Source: Methylococcaceae bacterium NSP1-2 (GTDB lineage: Bacteria > Pseudomonadota > Gammaproteobacteria > Methylococcales > Methylomonadaceae). From it: a stretch of 6,534 nucleotides of DNA. The stretch is taken from positions 1-6,534 of the forward strand of contig NQJH01000099.1 in assembly GCA_002256685.1 (NCBI GenBank), read 5' to 3'. The notes under the pieces were generated by a model. It was given only the letters and a program-made list of their open reading frames with translations, did not search any database and was not told where the DNA came from. The position numbers and the translations under genes were made by a program. Positions 1 to 5,586 of this stretch are shown here, in pieces (positions within the stretch are counted from its first letter, which is position 1; each line of letters starts with the position of its first letter).

Positions 1-441
1 ACTAAACAACATTTTGCCGTTACCTAGTGAGGTGAAGGACTGAAGATTGGAATCACCTGCTCCAGTATTAATGTCTTTGACCAAGCCAGTACCTGCGGCT
101 GTGCCATCGGTAATCCATAGCTCAGCCCCGTTGGTTGTGTCATAGGCAGTAAACACGACCTTGCCATTACCTAGCGAGGTAAAGAACCAAGGATTAGAGG
201 AAATTATTCCAGAAACGATATTTTTGACTAGGTTAGTGCCCGCTACTGTGCCATCGGTAACCCACAACCCATAGCCGTTGATTCCGTTATAGGCAGCAAA
301 CACGGCTTTACCGTTACCCAGCGAGGTGATGCCCACAGGCAAGGAACTATTAGGATAGGGAGGGAAGCCATTACCTATACCTGTATAAATATCTTTGAGC
401 AAGCCAGTCCCCGCCGCCGTGCCATCGGTAACCCAAAGTTC
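1..441 (-). repeat. Three protein-level ELWVTDGT repeats inside the DUF4347 gene
   Basis: The motif occurs as ELWVTDGT (418-441), GLWVTDGT (247-270) and ELWITDGT (100-123). Each is followed by an AGT-x-LxK(D/N)I segment and then by SLGNGK and F(A/T)AY-type strands. Spacing between motifs is 57 and then 49 residues, so units are similar but not identical in length; the first carries a longer Pro/Asn-rich loop. At DNA level the core gccatcggta recurs at 421, 250 and 103. The pattern suggests a beta-rich tandem array, possibly propeller-like, that continues beyond the window. Its fold is an inference. Confidence 0.85.
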
Positions 442-1017
442 CGTGCCAGTGGCTGTAGTCGCAGTAAACACCCCAAGGGTAGTCGCCAGAGTGCTGTGAT
501 AAGCGGCTTGCGCCTCTTTAGTAATAATCGACGTAGCTTCAATAGACCCCGTTTGACTTTCTAAAACCCAATCGCCGCCTTGATTAGCATCGCCTGTTAA
601 GTTAGTCGAAGCCGCCACATCCGCCCCTGTCAATATACTCAATTGCTCAATAAATTGTTGACCGATGTCACCTTGGGCGACATTACAACCATACAACAAC
701 AAATCGCCGTTTTCGCTGAGTGCGTTGCCGATGGTGGTGAGTTGTTCGGTGTAGTGGTTGAGGTTTTCGCTGTTCAGCGTGGCAGAACCGAGTTGTAAAC
801 TGGCTACGCTACCGTGAGAGAGGATGTGTATCGCATCGAGATTGGCATAGGCGGTGATGGCATTGGCAATTTGCGTTAAGCCATCCTGCGACGGGTCGAG
901 TATTAAAACACTCACACCTAAGCCTGCGTTGTTCAATAAATCACGCCAACCGTCTACGTTTTTGTCAATAACAAACAGTTGTTTGGTGTGTTGTGTAGCG
1001 GGTGTTAATGCTGCCAT
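1..1017 (-). CDS. DUF4347 domain protein with ELWVTDGT repeats, N-terminal part
   Basis: The frame is open from an ATG at 1017 to the window edge, giving 339 residues; the C-terminus is missing. Residues about 14-175 match the DUF4347 family as I know it: a VIDKNVDGW start, DPSQDGLTQIANAI (41-54), AIHILSHG (62-69), GDLLLYGCNVAQGDIGQQF (104-122), TGADVAAST (130-138) and GGDWVLE (147-153). His68 and Cys111 sit in SHG and YGCN contexts that resemble the catalytic dyad of caspase/gingipain-like peptidases; activity is inference. From residue 193, three repeats carry ELWVTDGT followed by TSLGNGK, a pattern common in very large surface or secreted proteins of filamentous sulfur bacteria and cyanobacteria. 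There is no N-terminal signal peptide; in this family export usually relies on a C-terminal type I signal, which would lie outside the window. The start is the only ATG after an in-frame TAG at 1048-1050; an AGG nine bases upstream is a weak ribosome binding site. Function unknown, probably adhesion or surface structure. Confidence 0.9.
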   Translation of the reverse strand, partial: MAALTPATQHTKQLFVIDKNVDGWRDLLNNAGLGVSVLILDPSQDGLTQIANAITAYANLDAIHILSHGSVASLQLGSATLNSENLNHYTEQLTTIGNALSENGDLLLYGCNVAQGDIGQQFIEQLSILTGADVAASTNLTGDANQGGDWVLESQTGSIEATSIITKEAQAAYHSTLATTLGVFTATTATGTELWVTDGTAAGTGLLKDIYTGIGNGFPPYPNSSLPVGITSLGNGKAVFAAYNGINGYGLWVTDGTVAGTNLVKNIVSGIISSNPWFFTSLGNGKVVFTAYDTTNGAELWITDGTAAGTGLVKDINTGAGDSNLQSFTSLGNGKMLFS

Positions 1018-1077
1018 GGGTGAGTGCCTATTTGAACAGTAGAAAGCCTACTTGTCGAATAGTAACACCACGCCAAT

Positions 1078-1107
1078 AATATAGCTAAAGCAGTTTTTGT
1101 GATTAAA
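1078..1107 (-). promoter_or_regulatory. Weak candidate promoter for the DUF4347 gene
   Basis: Reading the minus strand, TATATT (1078-1083) could be a -10 box, with TTTAAT (1102-1107) 18 bases upstream as a poor -35 box. The placement is sensible, about 60 bases before the ATG at 1017, and the trmL terminator ends beside it, so a new promoter is expected here. The -35 match is weak and its bases overlap the terminator T-run. Confidence 0.25.
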
Positions 1108-1168
1108 AAACCGTTCGCACTGAGCCTGTCGAAATATGAATAGGGTTCGACAAGCTCACCACGAACGG
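1105..1168 (-). terminator. Dispersed palindrome acting as intrinsic terminator after trmL
   Basis: Arms 1111-1133 and 1146-1168 are inverted copies, 23 bases each with 19 paired positions, around a 12-base loop. On the minus strand the stem begins three bases after the trmL stop codon and is followed at once by six T residues (1105-1110), which is the form of a Rho-independent terminator. The arms contain CCGTTCG and TGTCGAA blocks of a palindrome I recognise as dispersed between genes in many proteobacterial genomes (the ttcgacaagctcacca type). It therefore appears to be a mobile or amplified repeat that ends the glgP-trmL unit. Confidence 0.75.
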
Positions 1169-1170
1169 CA

Positions 1171-1641
1171 TTATTTTATCAACGCCCCCGCAAAATCCAA
1201 CTGCCGCCATGCTTCGTACAGCACGATAGACACAGTATTGGATAAATTTAAACTACGGCTGGTCGGTGTCATGGGTAAATATAAACAATGCGCTTCGCCC
1301 AATTCGGCTAATACAGCGGCAGGTAAACCGCGTGTTTCAGGACCAAATAATAACGCATCGCCCGCTTGAAAATTCACATCACTGACAATACGCCGACCTT
1401 TAGTGGTCAGTGCAAAAATCCGCTGCGGTTTTACATCATTCAAAAAGGCGGGGTAAGAATCGTGTTCTTTCACCGCCACCCATTCATGATAATCCAAACC
1501 CGCACGACGCAATTTTTTATCATCTAACTGAAACCCTAACGGCTTAATTAAATGTAATTGCGCCCCTGTGTTGGCACACAAACGAATAATATTGCCTGTA
1601 TTCGCTGGAATTTCTGGCTCATATAAAACAATATGCAACAT
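1171..1641 (-). CDS. trmL: tRNA (cytidine(34)-2'-O)-methyltransferase TrmL
   Basis: SPOUT-class methyltransferase of 156 residues (E. coli TrmL is 157), which in E. coli adds a 2'-O-methyl group to the wobble base of two tRNA-Leu isoacceptors using S-adenosylmethionine. The sequence lines up almost end to end with E. coli TrmL: the start MLHIVLYEPEIPANTGN, motif 1 NTGNIIRLCANTG (14-26), DKKLRRAGLDYHEW (41-54), motif 2 LLFGPETRGLP (97-107), and motif 3 from LPMTPTSRSLNLSN (122-135) into VLYEAWRQ (140-147). These motifs build the trefoil knot that holds the cofactor. The ATG overlaps the glgP stop in a TAATG junction and has no clear Shine-Dalgarno, so translation is probably coupled to glgP. 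The gene ends at a TAA just before the palindromic terminator. Nothing is missing or broken. Confidence 0.97.
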   Translation of the reverse strand: MLHIVLYEPEIPANTGNIIRLCANTGAQLHLIKPLGFQLDDKKLRRAGLDYHEWVAVKEHDSYPAFLNDVKPQRIFALTTKGRRIVSDVNFQAGDALLFGPETRGLPAAVLAELGEAHCLYLPMTPTSRSLNLSNTVSIVLYEAWRQLDFAGALIK

Positions 1642-4151
1642 TAGTTGTAGGTATTATCAACATAAATGGGCGTAAGATTCCATATCTCGTCGTTGTATTC
1701 AGCAATAGTTCTATCGGTTGAAAACTTACCACTGCACGCGGTATTTAAAATACTCATGCGCGTCCAACGGTCTTTATCCCGATAGGCTAGTTCCACTTGT
1801 TTTTGCGCATTCACAAAACCGCGAAAATCAGCAATCGTCATCCAAGGATCATGAGGGCTTTTTACGGAGTCAATAATGCAGTCAAATATAGCGGGTTCAA
1901 ATTGATTAAAATGCCCACACTCGATCAAATTCATCACGCGTTGTAAATCTTCATCACGTTCAATCATCGCAACGGGGTCATAGTGATGACGCAAGGCTTC
2001 TACTTCTTCTTCCGTTAAGCCAAACAAAAAGAAATTATCATCGCCGACTTCTTCACGAATTTCGATGTTAGCTCCATCCAGCGTACCAATGGTTATCGCG
2101 CCATTCATCATAAATTTCATGTTGCCTGTGCCTGAGGCTTCTTTGCCAGCCGTAGAAATTTGCTCAGAAAGGTCTGCACCCGGACAAATTTTTTCCATTG
2201 CCGAGACGCGATAATTTGGCAGGAAGACTAATTTTAATTTATCACCGACATCGGGATCATTATTAATCACGTTAGCGACATTATTAACGAACTTGATAAT
2301 CCGTTTTGCCATGAAATAACCGGGGGCGGCTTTACCACCAATTAACACACAACGATCCACCCAATTGACGGTATCGCCGCGTTTAATACGATCATACAAA
2401 TGAATCACATGCAGGACATTGAGTAATTGACGTTTATATTCATGAATACGTTTTACCTGCACATCGAACAACGCATTCACGTTTAAATCAATATCCAGTT
2501 CTTGTTTTTTGTAGTCAATCAAATTTTGCTTAGCGACTTGTTGAACTTTGTACCAACGCGTACGAAAATCGTGATCGTCGGCGTAGGGTTTCAATTTTTG
2601 CAACAACGATAAGTCTCTCACCCAGCCATCACCGATGGTTTCAGTAATTAACGCTGTTAACTCTGGATTACAGGAGGCAAGCCAACGACGCGGCGTAACC
2701 CCATTGGTTTTATTATTGAATTTTTTAGGCCACAATTCATAGAAATCATGAAACAAACCTTGTTGCAATAATTTTGAATGCAGTGCCGCAACACCGTTCA
2801 CCGAATTACTACCGACGATTGCCAAATAAGCCATCCGCACTTTCTGTTCATCACCTTCTTCAATCAGTGACATGCGGAATAGACGACCTTTATCACCCGG
2901 CCAATGCGATGCTACTTCAGACATAAAATGGGCATTAATATCAAAAATAATCTCCATGATTCTGGGTAATAGCTCTTTCATTAAATTAACAGACCATTTT
3001 TCCAAGGCTTCGGGCAACAAAGTATGATTGGTATAAGCCATCGTGCTACGCGTAATCGACCATGCTTTATCCCACGATAAGCCATGAATATCGATTAATA
3101 AGCGCATGAGTTCTGCCACTGCAATACTGGGATGGGTGTCATTTAACTGAAAGCAATTTTTCGCGGCAAAATCAGTAAAATCATTATTATGCCGACCAAC
3201 CCATGTTTGTAGCACATCTTGTAAACTCGCAGAGGCGAGCAAATATTGTTGACGTAAACGCAAGGCTTTACCGTTTTCATTGGCATCATTCGGATATAAC
3301 ACCATCGTGATATTTTCAGCGGTATTTTTTGCGGCAACCGATTCTGCGTAATCGCCTTCATTAAATTCTTGCAAATCAAATTCATCGGTCGCAGCGGCTT
3401 TCCATAACCGTAGTGTATTTACCGTGCCGTTTTGGTAACCGGGAACGGGGGTATCAAACGGCACAGCCAGTACATCGTGAGTATCGATCCAACAAACGCG
3501 CTTATGACCGTTTTCATCGGTATGAATTTCAGTACGACCTGCAAATTTAATTTTCTGAGTATATTCAAGACGTTCAATTTCCCAGACATTACCGTTACGC
3601 AACCAATGATCAGGTTTTTCTACCTGCTCACCGTTGATAATATCTTGAGAAAACATACCGTATTCATAACGCAAGCCATAACCTGTTACAGGTAACTGTA
3701 AGGTTGCACAACTATCAATAAAACACGCCGCCAAACGACCCAAACCGCCATTACCCAAACCTGCATCGGCTTCAGTTTCAACCAATTCTTCAAGGTCTAA
3801 GCCCAAATCATAAAGCACTTTATCAATGACATCATTAATGCCTAAATTAATCATGGCATTACTGAGGGTGCGCCCCATCAAAAATTCCATTGATAAATAA
3901 TAGGCTCTTCTACAATCTTGATCTTTGTAGGCGTTATAGGTTTTTTTCCAGCGTTCGGTGAGTCGGTCGCTAATTGCCAAAGATAGAGCTTCATACGCAT
4001 AATGTAACGATAGGCAGTTTTCATCTCTACCCAATCGATGCCCGTAATAGCGTTTGAAATCCGCTTCCATGTGTTTTTTATCCATGCCTAAATCTGGAAG
4101 CGAAGTAATAGTGGATTTTGGAATACTCTTTTTAAAACGTCTATGCGGCAT
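1641..4151 (-). CDS. glgP: Glycogen/starch phosphorylase, PLP-dependent
   Basis: Complete 836-residue glycogen phosphorylase (GT35 family, usual length about 800-850), which releases glucose-1-phosphate from the non-reducing ends of stored alpha-1,4-glucan in the cytoplasm. The N-terminal half shows YYLSMEFLMGR (84-94), DAGLGNGGLGRLAACFIDS (129-147), NDTHPSIAVAEL from about residue 338 (His340), and TNHTLLPEALEKW with His376, the position of catalytic-site His377 in the muscle enzyme. The C-terminal half has TNGVTPRRW, VKRIHEYKRQLLN, GGKAAPGYF and EASGTGNMKFMMNGA; Lys679 is the residue that carries pyridoxal phosphate (Lys680 in rabbit muscle). The ATG at 4151 follows AAGGA with 8 bases spacing (core at about 4160-4164). 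The first 25 residues are a Lys/Ser-rich extension, and Met23 is a less likely alternative start. The substrate could be maltodextrin (malP-like); sequence alone does not decide. It is followed by trmL with a one-base overlap; no other glycogen genes are in view. Confidence 0.97.
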   Translation of the reverse strand: MPHRRFKKSIPKSTITSLPDLGMDKKHMEADFKRYYGHRLGRDENCLSLHYAYEALSLAISDRLTERWKKTYNAYKDQDCRRAYYLSMEFLMGRTLSNAMINLGINDVIDKVLYDLGLDLEELVETEADAGLGNGGLGRLAACFIDSCATLQLPVTGYGLRYEYGMFSQDIINGEQVEKPDHWLRNGNVWEIERLEYTQKIKFAGRTEIHTDENGHKRVCWIDTHDVLAVPFDTPVPGYQNGTVNTLRLWKAAATDEFDLQEFNEGDYAESVAAKNTAENITMVLYPNDANENGKALRLRQQYLLASASLQDVLQTWVGRHNNDFTDFAAKNCFQLNDTHPSIAVAELMRLLIDIHGLSWDKAWSITRSTMAYTNHTLLPEALEKWSVNLMKELLPRIMEIIFDINAHFMSEVASHWPGDKGRLFRMSLIEEGDEQKVRMAYLAIVGSNSVNGVAALHSKLLQQGLFHDFYELWPKKFNNKTNGVTPRRWLASCNPELTALITETIGDGWVRDLSLLQKLKPYADDHDFRTRWYKVQQVAKQNLIDYKKQELDIDLNVNALFDVQVKRIHEYKRQLLNVLHVIHLYDRIKRGDTVNWVDRCVLIGGKAAPGYFMAKRIIKFVNNVANVINNDPDVGDKLKLVFLPNYRVSAMEKICPGADLSEQISTAGKEASGTGNMKFMMNGAITIGTLDGANIEIREEVGDDNFFLFGLTEEEVEALRHHYDPVAMIERDEDLQRVMNLIECGHFNQFEPAIFDCIIDSVKSPHDPWMTIADFRGFVNAQKQVELAYRDKDRWTRMSILNTACSGKFSTDRTIAEYNDEIWNLTPIYVDNTYN

Positions 4152-4158
4152 AGTCTTT

Positions 4159-4200
4159 ATCCTTAGCGTAGTTAAATTAAATCAATGCGTTATTTTAACA
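4159..4200 (-). promoter_or_regulatory. Candidate glgP promoter (extended -10) and ribosome binding site
   Basis: On the minus strand TGTTAAAAT (4192-4200) fits an extended -10 box (TGn followed by five of six TATAAT bases), about 40 bases before the glgP ATG; no good -35 box lies at the matching distance. A second, weaker option further upstream is TTTAAA with TATACG 16 bases later. The ribosome binding site AAGGAT lies at 4159-4164. The rest of the 4152-4320 gap holds no gene I can support. Confidence 0.35.
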
Positions 4201-4320
4201 GAGAACTACGCAATAATCTGCCGTATAGCGACTCTTTGCGTACTTTAAAAATGATGATATGGACTCTTCTCTACTCCTGACGGTGTCATAATGCACCTAG
4301 GTTAAATAACGGAACGAAGA

Positions 4321-4562
4321 GGCGTGGGTGTCATCACAGCGAATATTATTGCTGCCGATATAGACGATAGCAAAGGTTATGCCAGTAGTCGAGACTATGC
4401 TGCCAGCTTGGGTGTTGTTCCTAAACAGCACAGTAGCGGTGATAAACAAGTTTATTTAGGCGTGAGTAAGCGTGGCAATCGCTGTATTCGCACGATGCTC
4501 ATTCACGGCGCACGATCGGTAGATCGGTACTGAAAACCTGTCGTGGCAAAAGCGATAAACTC
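4321..4562 (+). pseudogene. IS110-family transposase remnant, C-terminal fragment, frameshifted
   Basis: From GGC at 4321 the frame reads GVGVITANIIAADIDDSKGY, then SSRDYAASLGVVPKQHSSGD and SKRGNRCIRTMLIHGARS. This is the C-terminal Transposase_20 region of IS110/IS1111 transposases, which usually reads PGIGxxTA, GRxxAAxLGLxPxQxSSGGK and SKRGxxxLRxxLIHGAR. The full protein is some 300-400 residues; only about 80 remain. Homology stops at the upstream TAA region (4303-4305), so the RuvC-like N-terminal catalytic domain is gone. After GARSV the frame hits TGA at 4531-4533 because of an 8-base duplication; skipping one copy restores LKTCRGKSDKL (4530-4562), the expected family continuation. The remainder of the C-terminus is absent, and the dehydrogenase stop codon begins 12 bases later. 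It runs convergent to that gene and upstream of glgP. It is certainly non-functional. Confidence 0.9.
4514..4529 (+). repeat. 8-base tandem duplication breaking the transposase frame
   Basis: The 8-mer gatcggta occurs twice head to tail at 4514-4521 and 4522-4529. Removing one copy joins the GARSV and LKTCRGKSDKL portions of the IS110-family reading frame. The length, not a multiple of three, explains the premature stop. It most simply reflects replication slippage or fill-in repair. Confidence 0.85.
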
Positions 4563-4574
4563 AGAATCAGAATG

Positions 4575-5270
4575 TTACCAAGGTAATAGATCACCCTTAT
4601 AATTAAAAAACGAACCGCTTTGCTCCAGCGTAAATTCTGAAATAACACGGCGCATTCCTGCAATACTTTCTTCTGGTGAAGTGGGCGCACGCTCGCCGCC
4701 CATATCAGTTTTTACCCAACCAGGATGCAAAATTAACACCGCAATATTTTGAGGCTGTAAATCAATCGCCAGACTTTTCAGTGCCGCATTCAGCCCTGCT
4801 TTACTGGAGCGATATAAAATACTGCCACCACTGTCATTGTCCGCTATGCTACCCATTAAACTACTGATGACCACAAACTGCGGGTGCTGGGTTTTTAATA
4901 AATTAGGCAAAAAAGCTTCTGCGAGTTTAACAGGCGCGAGGGTATTGATAAGCAAGGTTTCCTGCCAAGCCGCATAATCCAACGCGCCGAAATCATGATC
5001 TTTTTTATCGCCATAGACTCCTGCATTACTGAGTAACACATCCAGCGGTTCTGAGACTAGCTGAGCAGCTAACTGGTCAATTTGTTGAAAGTTGCTCACT
5101 TCCAGCGCGTGAATAGTTAAATGCGCCCACTGCTTCGCCAGTGCCTGTAATTCAATTGCGGTATCAGGTTGACGGCAACAGGCAAACACCCGCCACCCTT
5201 GTTCGCCATATTGACGGCAAAATTCCAATCCTAAACCGCGATTGGCACCAGTGATTAATATGCTAGGCAT
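4575..5270 (-). CDS. Short-chain dehydrogenase/reductase, C-factor-like
   Basis: Complete 231-residue classical SDR with a Rossmann fold that binds NAD(P)H. It shows TGANRGLG (7-14) for cofactor binding, SNAG (81-84) in place of the usual NNAG, Asn109, Ser137 in VVISS, Tyr153 and Lys157 in YRSSKAG, and HPGWVKTDMGG (182-192). The Asn-Ser-Tyr-Lys catalytic tetrad is therefore complete. The usual acidic cofactor-contact residue is Glu57 (LEVSN) rather than Asp. The overall pattern, including the ending SGSFFNYKGDLLPW, is like CsgA/C-factor-type and sniffer-type SDRs, whose substrates are mostly unknown; I cannot name the substrate. The ATG at 5270 is supported by AGGAG (5277-5281) six bases upstream, inside the preceding small gene, whose end it overlaps by 8 bases. 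No clear terminator follows the stop; the transposase remnant runs toward it. Confidence 0.93.
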   Translation of the reverse strand: MPSILITGANRGLGLEFCRQYGEQGWRVFACCRQPDTAIELQALAKQWAHLTIHALEVSNFQQIDQLAAQLVSEPLDVLLSNAGVYGDKKDHDFGALDYAAWQETLLINTLAPVKLAEAFLPNLLKTQHPQFVVISSLMGSIADNDSGGSILYRSSKAGLNAALKSLAIDLQPQNIAVLILHPGWVKTDMGGERAPTSPEESIAGMRRVISEFTLEQSGSFFNYKGDLLPW

Positions 5271-5424
5271 GATGAACTCCTGTGTTTAATGTGAGTGGAT
5301 TTTTAACCCTTTCATCAAAGGGTAAAATAATAATTTCGGCTTGTTGATAGTTTTTAAATTCAGGCGGTAATTTTATCGTAACAACATCACCCTCTATGGT
5401 TTGAATCTGTCTTAACGCAATCAT
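5263..5424 (-). CDS. Small 53-residue protein overlapping the SDR gene
   Basis: The frame runs from ATG at 5424 to TAG at 5263-5265. It begins MIALRQIQTIEGDVVTIKLP and continues with PEFKNYQQAEIIILPFDERV, ending in GVHHA. The ATG has GGAG eight bases upstream, and the gene overlaps the SDR start by 8 bases, so the two are probably co-translated. The pattern (short strand, turn with GD, VTIKLP, then AEIIILPFDE) resembles small beta-rich proteins that I associate with AbrB/MazE-like or toxin-antitoxin-associated proteins in Beggiatoa and cyanobacteria, often beside a PIN-domain toxin. No toxin gene lies next to it here. I cannot assign a function; the antitoxin resemblance is a guess. Good ribosome binding site, protein-like composition and tight overlap make a real gene likely. 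Confidence 0.7.
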   Translation of the reverse strand: MIALRQIQTIEGDVVTIKLPPEFKNYQQAEIIILPFDERVKNPLTLNTGVHHA

Positions 5425-5483
5425 TTTTAACGCTCCACTTGTGTGTTTTTCGGCTGTTAAATCTAAAGTTTAAGGTTTTTTTG

Positions 5484-5506
5484 GGGTTGCCAAGAAGCGG
5501 CAACCC
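5484..5506. repeat. Small perfect hairpin, part of a dispersed repeat
   Basis: gggttgcc (5484-5491) and ggcaaccc (5499-5506) pair perfectly across a 7-base loop. Directly beside it, on the minus strand, is CGTAGGGTGGG, a block I recognise from dispersed intergenic repeats in many proteobacteria. The 7-base T-run at 5476-5482 is on the wrong side for a terminator on either strand. It lies between uvrD and the small gene. Confidence 0.65.
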
Positions 5507-5521
5507 ACCCTACGAAGCTAT

Positions 5522-5586
5522 TTGTGAATTACGTTGTTATCCCGCATTCCGCATTCCGCAAGCTCCATGCGGGCTATCATTCACAA
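5522..5586. repeat. 65-base nested palindrome overlapping the uvrD stop codon
   Basis: Outer arms ttgtgaat (5522-5529) and attcacaa (5579-5586) are perfect inverted copies. Inner arms cccgcat (5541-5547) and atgcggg (5567-5573) are also perfect. The inner part, read on the minus strand as CCCGCATGGAGC and then GCGGAATGCGGG, belongs to a dispersed palindrome type familiar from many gammaproteobacterial genomes (the CCCGGATGGAGCG type). Within it gcattcc is repeated in tandem at 5544-5550 and 5551-5557. The right outer arm covers the last codons and TGA of uvrD. No T-run follows, so it is not a standard terminator. Confidence 0.7.

Noticed and set aside
100..441. Regularly spaced gccatcggta copies as a CRISPR or DNA-level repeat array
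   Set aside because: The copies lie in one open reading frame, encode the TDGT core of a protein repeat, vary at codon level and have unequal spacing of 147 and 171 bases.
854..1042. Plus-strand 62-codon frame over the DUF4347 start
   Set aside because: It is the antisense shadow of the conserved DUF4347 coding region.
3432..3695. Plus-strand frame of 87 codons inside glgP
   Set aside because: It is antisense to conserved phosphorylase sequence, matches no family I know and has no credible ribosome binding site.
4282..4334. Direct repeat ggtgtcat at 4282-4289 and 4327-4334 as an insertion target duplication
   Set aside because: The second copy lies inside the transposase coding sequence (codons for GVI), not at its edge, so it cannot be a flanking duplication; it may be chance or a deletion scar.
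5476..5506. Hairpin plus T-run as an intrinsic terminator
   Set aside because: On the plus strand the T-run precedes the stem, and on the minus strand the stem is followed by A residues, so neither orientation gives stem then U-tract.
5425..5580. A toxin gene to partner the small antitoxin-like protein
   Set aside because: The gap is filled with palindromic repeats and no minus- or plus-strand frame shows PIN, RelE or other toxin features; downstream is an SDR.
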